Assembly: GCA_015069095.1 (NCBI GenBank)
Contig: SVJH01000005.1
Span: forward strand, 1-64,000
Reading direction: 5' to 3'
Source of the DNA: Oscillospiraceae bacterium
Lineage (GTDB): Bacteria > Bacillota > Clostridia > UMGS1810
Length of the DNA: 64,000 bases
Shown here: in pieces, positions 26,072-35,186 of the stretch
Position numbering within the stretch: the stretch's first letter is position 1
Layout: the number at the start of each line of letters is the position of its first letter
Notes under the pieces: model-generated
Told to the model about the DNA's origin: nothing
Seen by the model: only the letters and a program-made list of their open reading frames with translations
Database searches by the model: none
Program-made: the position numbers and the translations under genes

Positions 26072-27328
26072 ATGAAAAAAGTATTTTTGTGGTATTTAAA
26101 AACTCCTTTGATTTTAAGGATAATTGTAGGTCTTATTTTTGGCGTTATATTAGGTTTATACCTTCCAAGTGCAAGTTTTGTTAAAATATTCGGTGATGTT
26201 TTTGTCGGACTTTTAAAAGCAATTGCGCCAATACTTGTATTTGTGCTTGTTATATCTTCTTTAGCAAGCGCAGGTAAGGGGATAGGTAAAAGATTTACTT
26301 CTGTAATTACTTATTATATGGTAAGTACATTTATTGCGGCAGTAGTTGCAACTTTGGCAAGTTTTATGTTCAAGGTTACAATTCCGCTTGTCCAAAGCGA
26401 GCAATCACTTGTTCCGCCTTCATCATTGTATGAAGTTTTAAATAACTTACTTAATAATATGATACAAAATCCTGTAGTTTCACTTTCAAACGGGAATTAC
26501 ATTGGTATTTTAACATGGTCTATAATTTTAGGATTAACAATAAGAAAAGTTGCATCAGATACAACAAAAGAAGTGTTAGAAGATATTTCGAGCGCTGTAT
26601 CGGGCGCAATAGGTGCTATCATTCAACTTGCACCATTTGGAATTATGGGGCTTGTTTTTGCATCGGTTAATGAATATGGTCTTGCAATTTTTGCAGATTA
26701 CGGACGCTTGGTACTACTGCTTGTAGGATGTATGCTTGTTGTTTCACTTTTGGTAAATCCTTTTATAGTATTTTTATCACTCAAGAAAAATCCATATCCG
26801 CTTCTTTTTAAATGCCTTAAAGAATCGGGCGTAACTGCATTTTTTACAAGAAGCAGTGCGGCAAATATTCCGGTTAATATGGCACTTTGTGAAAGACTTG
26901 GACTTGAAAAAGAATACTACAGTGTTGCAATACCACTTGGTGCTACTATAAACATGGATGGTGCAGCAATAACAATTACTGTAATGACACTTGCCGCGGC
27001 ATTTACAAAAGGAATATCAGTTAACATCTTTACAGCAATACTTTTAAGTTTTGTTGCTACACTTGGTGCGTGCGGTGCATCGGGAGTTGCGGGTGGATCG
27101 CTACTTTTGATACCTATGGCATGTTCACTTTTTGGTATAAGTGCAGATATAGCAATGCAGGTTGTAAGCGTTGGATTTATAATCGGTGTAATTCAGGACT
27201 CACTTGAAACTGCATTGAATTCAACTGGTGATGTTTACTTTGCAGCAGCTGCAGAGTTTAAACAAAGGATGAAAAACGGAGAAAGAATACCTTTCTTTGA
27301 AAATAAAAATCAGAAGAGGAAAAAATAA
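26072..27328 (+). CDS. sstT: serine/threonine:sodium symporter
   Basis: 418 residues of the dicarboxylate/amino acid:cation symporter fold (eight helices and two hairpins). The motif TAFFTRSSAANIPVNMALCE is characteristic of SstT, and NMDGAAITITVMTL is the family helix 7 motif. It imports serine and threonine with Na+. ATG 26072 was chosen (GAAAGG upstream); GTG 26066 is an in-frame alternative. The AgcS reading frame starts at its stop codon, so two sodium-amino acid symporters share a unit. Confidence 0.9.
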   Translation: MKKVFLWYLKTPLILRIIVGLIFGVILGLYLPSASFVKIFGDVFVGLLKAIAPILVFVLVISSLASAGKGIGKRFTSVITYYMVSTFIAAVVATLASFMFKVTIPLVQSEQSLVPPSSLYEVLNNLLNNMIQNPVVSLSNGNYIGILTWSIILGLTIRKVASDTTKEVLEDISSAVSGAIGAIIQLAPFGIMGLVFASVNEYGLAIFADYGRLVLLLVGCMLVVSLLVNPFIVFLSLKKNPYPLLFKCLKESGVTAFFTRSSAANIPVNMALCERLGLEKEYYSVAIPLGATINMDGAAITITVMTLAAAFTKGISVNIFTAILLSFVATLGACGASGVAGGSLLLIPMACSLFGISADIAMQVVSVGFIIGVIQDSLETALNSTGDVYFAAAAEFKQRMKNGERIPFFENKNQKRKK

Positions 27329-28718
27329 TGAGCGAAATAATATCACTAATCAGTAACTATTTGTACACTTATATTTTAATAATTTTACTTATTTTTGGCG
27401 GAATATATTTTACATTCAAAACAAAACTTGTTCAGTTTAGACTTTTTAAAGAACAAATAAAATCGGTAACAGAAAATTTACTTCCGGTGTATCGTCTTTT
27501 CAGGCGCTTATGGTTTCTACTGCATCAAGAGTAGGAACAGGTAATATCATAGGTGTTTCTACTGCACTTTGTCTTGGCGGATTTGGTTCTGTTTTTTGGA
27601 TGTGGATTATTGCAATACTTGGAAGTGCAATGGCGTTTATTGAAAGTACGCTTGCCCAGATTTATAAAAGACGTGATAACACGGGGTGCTATGGCGGACC
27701 TGCATATTATATAGAAACTGCGCTTAAAAAAAGATGGCTTGCTGTACTTTTTTCAATTTTTCTTATTTTAACTTACGGAATAGGCTTTAATATGCTTGCA
27801 TCGTACAATTTGCAGTCTACATTTTCTGCATATTCGTTCTATAACGAGAGCACATCGCCTGTAATTATAGGTTTTATTTTGGCAGTTTTGGTAGGCTACT
27901 GTTTAATTGGCGGTGGAAAAAGAATAATAAAAATAACAAGTTTTTTAGTTCCAATAATGGGTGTTTTATATATTTTTGTGGCACTTGTTATTGTGATTTT
28001 AAATATTAACGCTTTGCCAAACGTTTTTTCAAGAATATTTGCGGAAGCATTTGATTTTAAATCTATTTTTGCAGGGTTTACCGGATCTTGTGTGATGTAC
28101 GGAATAAAAAGAGGACTTTTCTCAAACGAAGCAGGTGTCGGCTCAGCGCCAAATGCTTCGGCGTCGGCAGAAGTAAGTCATCCTGCAAAACAGGGACTTG
28201 TACAGGTATTGTCAGTATTTATCGATACACTTTTAGTTTGCAGCGCAACCGCGTTTATGTGTATGTGTTCAGGCATCGAGCCAACTAAGGAACTTGAAGG
28301 TGCACTATATGTACAAAAGTCGCTTCAGGCAAGTTTGGGTGATATCGGACCTGTGTTTATAACAATTTCAATGATACTTTTTGCATTTACAACACTTCTT
28401 GGAAATCTTTATTATGTAGACAGAAGTATAATTCATTTAAATAAAAAAGTACCAGAAAGAAAGTATATGGTTATTTACTACATTGTTGCATCGATTGTAA
28501 TTTTTGTAGGTGCACTTTTAGATTCAAAACTTTTATGGGATATTGCAGATATAACAATGGGACTTATGACAATTATAAATGTTCCTGTAATATTGATACT
28601 TGGAAAATATGCCTTAAGAACGCTTAAAGATTATGAGATGCAAATAAAAGATGGAAAAGAACCTGTGTTTTATGCAAAAAATATAGACTTGCCACATAAA
28701 ACAGATTATTGGAATTAA
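27328..28718 (+). pseudogene. AgcS-family sodium:alanine/glycine symporter, frameshifted
   Basis: Two overlapping frames together make one AgcS protein. The first (from 27328) gives IYFTFKTKLVQFRLFKEQIK and ends in nonsense at 27534. The second, readable from about 27471, continues with TSGVSSFQALMVSTASRVGT and the family motifs VFWMWIIAILGSAMAFIEST and KRGLFSNEAGVGSAPNASA. The whole span is 3n+2 long, so one missing base restores a frame of about 463 codons. The likeliest site is the A run in GAAAATTTA (about 27472-27480). Everything downstream is intact, so this is either a very recent mutation or a sequencing error. Confidence 0.85.
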
Positions 28719-28755
28719 AAAAAGTCAGGATGAAAATCCTGACTTTTCTTTTTTT
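28717..28755. terminator. bidirectional terminator between convergent genes
   Basis: AAAAGTCAGGAT / ATCCTGACTTTT stem (28719-28747 region) with T runs on both sides, serving AgcS and the minus-strand EamA gene. Confidence 0.88.
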
Positions 28756-29611
28756 ATAAAAGTGCAATAAATATTCCAAGAAGAACTATAAGACAGCAAA
28801 GAAGTTTGTATAGAATGTGCTTTTCTTTAAAGAAAAAATATCCCGTAAAAACTGTTACAAATACAGATGACTGTTTTATTACAGTCATAAGTGTAACTTC
28901 GCTAAGCGTGCTTTTATTCGCCTCGAAAAGAAGCCTATCGCCAACAAGGAGCGATATACTCATTATTGGAATAAAATAGTTTGTTTTTATATTTTTTATT
29001 GATATTTTTTCTTTTTTTATAAGAATAATTACACCGTAAATTACTGTCATAAAAAACATAAACCAAAACTGAAGCTCGCAAGGTGTCATATACTTCATAA
29101 GCACCTTGTCCATTGTGCCAGATACTGCATTAAAAAAGCAGTTTGAAATGGCAAAAAAGAGGACTGAAAACGTCATACTTTTGTTTTCGGTATTCTTTTT
29201 AAGGTTTACGAGCATAAGACCTAAAATAACAAGAGTAACACCAATGCATTTTTGATATGTAAATGATTCGCCAAGTATAAACACGCCAAGAAGTGTTGAA
29301 AATACCATTCTTAAAAGGTCCATTATGCCGTATAAACTTACGCTCATATTTTTAAGTGCGGCAAACGAAAAAAGCCACGCCGTGCATACTATACCTGCCT
29401 TTAAAAAAGCATAAAAAATATAAATTGGCTCAAGTGAAAATGCATCAAACGAAAACGGCAAAACCAAAATAGTACCGATAAGTGTGTAAAAAAACAGTAT
29501 TTCGGTCGAACTGCTTTTTTTAAGAGCCGCTTTTTTTAATCCGTCGCGTGAGCCTTTAAGTAAACTGTATATAACTACAAAAAGTATCCATAAATGTTCC
29601 AATAAATTCAC
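28754..29611 (-). CDS. EamA/DMT-family transporter
   Basis: 285 residues, about ten transmembrane helices in two EamA repeats, with repeat-end signatures FTYQKCIGVTLVILGLMLVN near residue 120 and the C-terminal ILYKLLCCLIVLLGIFIALL. The substrate is unknown. It is the only minus-strand gene between 0.5 and 34 kb and sits alone between a convergent terminator and the divergent GH28 operon. Confidence 0.78.
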   Translation of the reverse strand: MNLLEHLWILFVVIYSLLKGSRDGLKKAALKKSSSTEILFFYTLIGTILVLPFSFDAFSLEPIYIFYAFLKAGIVCTAWLFSFAALKNMSVSLYGIMDLLRMVFSTLLGVFILGESFTYQKCIGVTLVILGLMLVNLKKNTENKSMTFSVLFFAISNCFFNAVSGTMDKVLMKYMTPCELQFWFMFFMTVIYGVIILIKKEKISIKNIKTNYFIPIMSISLLVGDRLLFEANKSTLSEVTLMTVIKQSSVFVTVFTGYFFFKEKHILYKLLCCLIVLLGIFIALL

Positions 29612-29701
29612 CTTCTAAAACAACTTTTTGTATTGTAACACAAATTGCATTTTATTTCAACACAATTTGCCAAAAAATACTTATAAAATCAGTTTGCGCA
29701 A

Positions 29702-29730
29702 TTGACAAAACAATCCTTTTATTTTATAAT
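29702..29730 (+). promoter_or_regulatory. promoter of the GH28/SGNH operon
   Basis: TTGACA (29702-29707), 17 bp, TATAAT (29725-29730). Confidence 0.82.
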
Positions 29731-29780
29731 GAACTTGGAATGAAAAACGCATCGTATTAAGATTTTTGGAGGAAGAATAT

Positions 29781-31181
29781 ATGAAAAAATTTTTTAAACC
29801 ATTTGAGGCTCCCGTGCCTCCGACATTTAATGATTTAACTGTAGATATCCGTGATTTTGGTGCAGTTGAAGGCGGAATTGAAAAAGTAACAGATGCAATT
29901 AAAAAAGCCATTGAATATGTAAATGAAAACGGTGGCGGACGTGTTGTAATTCCTGAGGGAAAATGGTACACAGGTCCAATCCACTTTAAAAGTAATATAG
30001 ACCTTCATTTTGCCGAAGGTTCATACGTTGAATTTTCAACCGATTTTGAAGATTATCTACCTGTTGTAAGAAGTACAATAGAAGGTATAAGATGTTATAC
30101 GTTTTCACATCTTTTATATGCCGATACTTGTGAAAACATTGCAGTTACAGGTAGCGGTGTTTTAAACGGTAACGGACAAAACTGGTGGTATATGAAATTT
30201 GCCTGCCCTGGTATGGTTGATTTAATTAAAGCCGGAAAAGAGCACAGACCTTTAGAACAAAGGGTATATGACAAATTAGAAGACGGTGTTCGTCCAAGAT
30301 TTGTTGAATTTTTAAACTGTAAAAACGTTCTTGTTGAAGGTATTACATTTATTAACAGTCCTTCGTGGACAGTTCTTCCTCTATGGTGCGAAAATATTAT
30401 TTTAAGAAAAATTACAATAAGAAACCCTGAAATTTCGCCTAATACAGACGGACTTAACTTTGAATGTTGCAAGCGCGGTCTTATTGAATACTGCGATATT
30501 TCAGGCGGCGATGATATGATTTGTATTAAAGCCGGACGTGATGAAGATGCGTGGGAAGTTGGTATTCCATCTGAAGATATTGAAATAAGATATTGTACAA
30601 CAAGATGGGCTAAAGGTAGCGGTATTACAATCGGTAGCGAAATGAGTGCAGGCGTTAAAAATGCATATATTCACGATCTTGACCTTGGCAGAGTTTGCTG
30701 TGGTATTAACATTAAATCTATGCGTGGCAGAGGCGGATATGTAGAAAATATTGACTACGAAAACATTAAAATTGATAAATGTCCTCGTTCAGTTGTTAAA
30801 ATTTCTATGTTCTATACAGGCGGAGACTGTGTTGACAGTATGAACACAGAACTTATCAATATGCCAACACTTAAAAATATTTCTGTTGAAAATGTAACTT
30901 GTAACAAGGCGACTACAGGTATTACTGTAGAAGGTTACATCGATCACGAAGTTGAAAATGTATATCTTAAAGATATTACAGCAAACGCTGAAACACCTAC
31001 AGTAATTAAATACGTTAAAAATCTTAACTTTGAAAACGTAAGTATAAACTTATGCGATGAAGAGCCATATTTTAAAAGTTTTAAAGGTGTAGATTTTAAC
31101 GAAGTTAAAGATGATATTAAAATCATTTACGATTATGAAAACAAAAGAATAATTGAAGATGACAGAAGGAAAAATATATGA
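29781..31181 (+). CDS. GH28-family (polygalacturonase-like) protein, copy 1
   Basis: 466 residues, right-handed beta-helix, no signal peptide. The start reads DIRDFGAVEGGIEKVTDAIK, typical of GH28. NTDGLNF near residue 225 and GGDDMICIK near 246 carry the three catalytic aspartates. The next motif reads KGSGITIGSEM where GH28 enzymes have GHG-x-x-IGS, so the conserved His is missing; the usual R-I-K reads N-I-K. It may cleave a galacturonide different from plain polygalacturonan. ATG 29781 follows a GGAGG site; upstream TTG 29766 would overlap it. Confidence 0.82.
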   Translation: MKKFFKPFEAPVPPTFNDLTVDIRDFGAVEGGIEKVTDAIKKAIEYVNENGGGRVVIPEGKWYTGPIHFKSNIDLHFAEGSYVEFSTDFEDYLPVVRSTIEGIRCYTFSHLLYADTCENIAVTGSGVLNGNGQNWWYMKFACPGMVDLIKAGKEHRPLEQRVYDKLEDGVRPRFVEFLNCKNVLVEGITFINSPSWTVLPLWCENIILRKITIRNPEISPNTDGLNFECCKRGLIEYCDISGGDDMICIKAGRDEDAWEVGIPSEDIEIRYCTTRWAKGSGITIGSEMSAGVKNAYIHDLDLGRVCCGINIKSMRGRGGYVENIDYENIKIDKCPRSVVKISMFYTGGDCVDSMNTELINMPTLKNISVENVTCNKATTGITVEGYIDHEVENVYLKDITANAETPTVIKYVKNLNFENVSINLCDEEPYFKSFKGVDFNEVKDDIKIIYDYENKRIIEDDRRKNI

Positions 31182-32506
31182 AGTTTTTTAAACCGTTTGA
31201 AATGCCGGTGCCACCGGTGTTTAATGATTTGACAGTCAACATAAAAGATTTTGGCGCAAAGGAAAACGAAAAGGTTACAAAAGCAATTAAAAAAGCCATT
31301 GAATGCGTAAATGAAAACGGCGGAGGACGCGTTGTAATTCCAAAAGGAAGGTGGATTAGCGGTGCAATTCATTTAAAAGATAATGTTAATCTTCATTTGG
31401 AAGATGGCGCATATGTTGAGTTTTCAAAAGATTTTGAAGACTATCTTCCTGCGGTATACGGAATACTTAACGGCGCACGTCTTTATAGTGCATCTCATTT
31501 TCTTTATGCGCTCCGATGCAAAAATATTGCTATAACAGGTAGTGGAATATTTGATGGGAACGGCGATGCGTGGTGGTATATGAAGGATATGGAAAGCGGA
31601 CTTTATGACCTTGCAAAATGTGCAAAAGAAGGCGTGCCGGTAGAAAAAAGGGTATACGATAAAAAGGAAGACGGCGTAAGACCACGTTTTTTACAGTTTG
31701 TAGAGTGCGAAAATGTGCTTATTGAAGGCGTTACATTTAAAGACAGCCCTTCGTGGACAGTTCATCCTGCGTGGTGTAAAAACATAATTGTAAGAGATAT
31801 AAAAATAATAAATCCTTTAGATGCTCCAAATACAGACGGAATAAATTTGGAATCGTGCAAACGCGGTCTTGTTGAAAGATGCGAAGTTTCAGGCGGCGAT
31901 GATATGGTTTGCCTTAAAGCCGGAAAAGATGAAGATGCGTGGGAAGTTGGTATTCCTTGCGAGGATATTGAAGTAAGAGACTGTCATTCTAAATGTTCAA
32001 AAGGCGGGCTTACAATCGGTAGTGAAATGAGCGCCTCAGTTAGAAATGCATATATTCACGATTGCAGTTTTGGCAGAATTTCAAATGGAATCAGAATTAA
32101 ATCGATGAAAGGCAGACGCGGAGTTGTTGAAAATATCGACTACGAAAACTTGTATCTTGACATCGGTGTTGACCACGCGATTTCCATTACTATGAAATAC
32201 AATGGTGAGCCACTTGATGACCAGTCAATACCAATGGAAAATATGCCTGCAATAAGAAATATTTCTGTTGAAAATCTTGTTTGCAACAATTCAAACAAGG
32301 GAATCTTTTTGGAAGGTATAAAAGGATACGAAATGGAAAACTTCTATTTTAAAAATGTTAAAGTTACAAGTGCAAATCCAATTTGTATTGAAAACGTAAA
32401 AAATGTAAATTTTGAAGGATTAAAACTTCAAATAGGAAGCGAGCAGGAAAAGTTTCCTCGAAACAGATTCAGGGGAAAATCTCCTATCAATCCGAAAGAG
32501 GTATAA
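31178..32506 (+). CDS. GH28-family (polygalacturonase-like) protein, copy 2
   Basis: 442 residues, a close paralogue of copy 1 and coupled to it by an ATGA overlap. NTDGINLE and GGDDMVCLK keep the catalytic aspartates and RIKSMKG keeps Arg and Lys, but the GHG motif is replaced by KGGLTIGSEM. No signal peptide, so it would act on imported pectic oligosaccharides. Tandem duplication with selective loss of active-site residues suggests related but different substrates. Confidence 0.82.
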   Translation: MKFFKPFEMPVPPVFNDLTVNIKDFGAKENEKVTKAIKKAIECVNENGGGRVVIPKGRWISGAIHLKDNVNLHLEDGAYVEFSKDFEDYLPAVYGILNGARLYSASHFLYALRCKNIAITGSGIFDGNGDAWWYMKDMESGLYDLAKCAKEGVPVEKRVYDKKEDGVRPRFLQFVECENVLIEGVTFKDSPSWTVHPAWCKNIIVRDIKIINPLDAPNTDGINLESCKRGLVERCEVSGGDDMVCLKAGKDEDAWEVGIPCEDIEVRDCHSKCSKGGLTIGSEMSASVRNAYIHDCSFGRISNGIRIKSMKGRRGVVENIDYENLYLDIGVDHAISITMKYNGEPLDDQSIPMENMPAIRNISVENLVCNNSNKGIFLEGIKGYEMENFYFKNVKVTSANPICIENVKNVNFEGLKLQIGSEQEKFPRNRFRGKSPINPKEV

Positions 32507-32508
32507 AT

Positions 32509-33519
32509 ATGATTTGGAAAAACGTATATTTTCATAATGTTGCAAGTTTAGTTACAAATGAAGATGGCAGTGTTTCGTGGCGAAGAGTTCCTGATTACGT
32601 TTATGATAATCTTGCAAAAGGCGAGCATTCAAAAATTCAGGCATCTAATGCCACAGGTGTTGAAATGCGTTTTATTTTAAAGGGAGAAAATGCAAAAATA
32701 ACAATTTCTGCCGATGGCGAGGGTGCGTTTCATATTTACCGTGGTTCAATCCAGGGAAGATGGCAGGATGAGTTTAAGTATGTAACAAGCACCCAAAAAG
32801 AATTTATAATAGACAGATGTGAAAAAGAAGAACGACTTAAGATAATGAAAGAAAAGTGCGACTATCCTTTTTCGTGGGATGTCGTACGAATTATTTTTGA
32901 CAGAGGACATTTTAAAATTCACAATATTGAAGGCGATATTGTACCTGCAACAAAAGAAAATTTTCCTAAGAAAACAATTCTTACATATGGTTCATCAATT
33001 ACACACGGTTCAAATGCACTTGACTCATCTCATACATGGGCATCTGTTTTAGCACATAACCTTAAAATGGACGTAAGAAATCTTGGTATGGCAGGATGCT
33101 GTATTATAGAAAATGAATTTGCAAACTATATTGCAAAAGAAGGCGAAGAGGGTAAGTGGGATATAGCAATACTTGAACTCGGTATAAATGTTCTTTTATG
33201 GGAAGAAGAAAAAATATACGAAAAAGTAACCAACATAATAAATCAGGTGGCGGGAAGAAACAAAGATAAAAAAGTTTTTGTAATTTCACCGTTTTATCAT
33301 TGTGGAGATGATTTTCTCCCAGAAAAAAATGGCGATAAATGGCGAAGAATAATAAAAGAAATTATAGAAGAATTAAAACATGAAAATGTTACATATATAA
33401 ACGGGCTTGATGTGCTTGATAATATGGAATATATGAGCGCTGACTTTGTACACCCTAACATTTACGGGGCTATGAAAATTGCTCATACACTTACGCAAAT
33501 AATAAAAGAGAAAATTTAA
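32509..33519 (+). CDS. SGNH/GDSL-family esterase, two-domain
   Basis: 336 residues. An N-terminal beta-sandwich (about 1-145), like the CE2/acetyl-xylan-esterase-type N-domain, is followed by an SGNH hydrolase domain. The nucleophile is in TYGSSITHG (S163) and the Asp/His pair in DFVHPN (D312, H315); ELGINVLLW occupies the block with the oxyanion residue. It likely removes acetyl groups from pectic oligosaccharides before or after the two GH28 proteins. It starts 2 bp after copy 2. Confidence 0.8.
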   Translation: MIWKNVYFHNVASLVTNEDGSVSWRRVPDYVYDNLAKGEHSKIQASNATGVEMRFILKGENAKITISADGEGAFHIYRGSIQGRWQDEFKYVTSTQKEFIIDRCEKEERLKIMKEKCDYPFSWDVVRIIFDRGHFKIHNIEGDIVPATKENFPKKTILTYGSSITHGSNALDSSHTWASVLAHNLKMDVRNLGMAGCCIIENEFANYIAKEGEEGKWDIAILELGINVLLWEEEKIYEKVTNIINQVAGRNKDKKVFVISPFYHCGDDFLPEKNGDKWRRIIKEIIEELKHENVTYINGLDVLDNMEYMSADFVHPNIYGAMKIAHTLTQIIKEKI

Positions 33520-33571
33520 AGAATGAATAATTATTCATCATGCAGTCTGTAATTTTTAGCAGGAGGTTTAA

Positions 33572-34408
33572 ATGAGTAAAATTAAATCGATATTACTTAC
33601 AATACTTGGAACAATGATTACAGGTTTTGGAATAGGCGTGTTTTTAACGCCGAACAAAATTGTAGGTGGCGGTGCATCTGGTATTTCAACAATACTTTAT
33701 CATACATTAAAAATTGCACCCGGTGTAAGTTTTTTTGTGATAAATATATTGTTTTTGCTTATAGGATTAAAAGTTCTTGGTAAAGATTTTACACTTAAAA
33801 CAATTTTTGGCGTAGCGCTTATATCAATATTTGTTCAACTGTTTTCATATATCCCGTTTTACACTGAAAATACATTTCTTGCAGTAATATTTGGCGGTGT
33901 ACTTTACGGACTTGGAATTGGTCTTGGCTTTGCTGCAGGTGCATCAACAGGCGGAACAGATATTTTAGGAAGGCTTATTCAGTATAAATTTCCAACAGTG
34001 CCGATTGGAAAACTTCTTTTAATAATAGACGGAATAATAATTTTAGTATCGCTTATCATATTTAAAAATCTGGAACTTACACTATTTGGCATAATAACAC
34101 TTTTTATATCAAGTTACACAATAGATATGGTAATAAATATGTTAAATATTTCCCGTCTTGCATTTGTAATAACTGAAAAAGGCGAAGAAATATCAAATAC
34201 GCTTGTTTCTACATCGCCTCGTGGTGTAACAATTATAGATGTTGTAGGAGCATACACAAACGATAAAAAGAAAATGCTCTTTTGTGCGCTAAAAGAAGGG
34301 GAGTCTGATGCTTTCCAAAGAAAAATTCTTGCAGCTGATAAAGATGCATTTATAGTGTTTGCTGAATCGCAAAGAATAAAAGGAAACGGTTTTTACATTT
34401 ATAAGTAA
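33572..34408 (+). CDS. YitT family membrane protein (DUF161 + DUF2179)
   Basis: 278 residues: five to six hydrophobic helices (about 8-185) with GIGVFLTPNKIVGGGASGIS and LGFAAGASTGGTDILGRLIQ, then a cytosolic DUF2179 domain (about 195-278). The family is widespread in Bacillota; function unproven. GCAGGAGG precedes ATG 33572. A bidirectional terminator separates it from pflA. Confidence 0.82.
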   Translation: MSKIKSILLTILGTMITGFGIGVFLTPNKIVGGGASGISTILYHTLKIAPGVSFFVINILFLLIGLKVLGKDFTLKTIFGVALISIFVQLFSYIPFYTENTFLAVIFGGVLYGLGIGLGFAAGASTGGTDILGRLIQYKFPTVPIGKLLLIIDGIIILVSLIIFKNLELTLFGIITLFISSYTIDMVINMLNISRLAFVITEKGEEISNTLVSTSPRGVTIIDVVGAYTNDKKKMLFCALKEGESDAFQRKILAADKDAFIVFAESQRIKGNGFYIYK

Positions 34409-34412
34409 ATTT

Positions 34413-34448
34413 AAAAGGTATCTCAAAATATGAGATACCTTTTAATTA
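34413..34448. terminator. bidirectional terminator between yitT-like gene and pflA
   Basis: AAAAGGTATCTCA / TGAGATACCTTTT perfect stem with a 5-nt loop and T-rich flanks on both sides. Confidence 0.9.
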
Positions 34449-35186
34449 TTTTATCATTATACTTTCAGCCTTTTTAATTTCTTCTTTTGATGGACTTCTT
34501 ACATCTTTAAGCGGATAATCTATTTTTAAATTTTCCCATTTAAAAAGTCCAAGTGTATGATACGGAAGAATTTCAACTTTTTCAACTGTTTTAAGAGTAT
34601 CAATAAATTCTCTTAAATTTCTAAGGCTTTCCTCATCATCTGTAACTGAAGGAACAAGAACGTGTCTTATCCACATAGGAACATTTTTATCAGATAAATA
34701 TTTTGCCATTTTGAATATATTTTCGTTACCAAATCCTGTAAGTTCTTTGTGTTTTTGCGTATCAAATTCTTTTATATCCAAAAGTACAAGGTCTGTGTAT
34801 TTAATAAGACTATCAAATTTTTCTAAAAATTCTTTGTCGTTTTTAAACGGCTGACCTGCTGTATCAAGTGCTGTGTGAACACCTTTTGATTTTAAAAGTT
34901 TAAAAAACTCAGTAACAAATTCTATTTGGCAAAGTGGCTCACCACCGCTAACGGTAACGCCGCCGTTTTTCATATCTTTTCCCCAGTAGGTTTTGTATTT
35001 TAGTGCTTCTTTTAAAAGTTCTTCCGGTAAGTATTCTTTGCCGCCTTTGAAACTCCAAGTATCAGGATTGTGGCAGTATTTACATCTCAAATGACACCCT
35101 TGCATAAAAACTACAAATCTTACGCCGGGGCCATCAACCGAGCCGAAACTTTCTAAAACATGCACATAGCCTTTACAGTTTTCCAT
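34446..35186 (-). CDS. pflA: pyruvate formate-lyase activating enzyme (radical SAM)
   Basis: 246 residues. The CxxxCxxC iron-sulfur motif is in [15 protein letters not shown] near residue 30; [11 protein letters not shown] is the SAM-binding GGE motif. It reduces SAM to form the 5'-deoxyadenosyl radical that installs the glycyl radical on PflB. Its start overlaps the end of pflB by 14 bp, indicating translational coupling. Confidence 0.93.
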   Translation of the reverse strand: MENCKGYVHVLESFGSVDGPGVRFVVFMQGCHLRCKYCHNPDTWSFKGGKEYLPEELLKEALKYKTYWGKDMKNGGVTVSGGEPLCQIEFVTEFFKLLKSKGVHTALDTAGQPFKNDKEFLEKFDSLIKYTDLVLLDIKEFDTQKHKELTGFGNENIFKMAKYLSDKNVPMWIRHVLVPSVTDDEESLRNLREFIDTLKTVEKVEILPYHTLGLFKWENLKIDYPLKDVRSPSKEEIKKAESIMIK

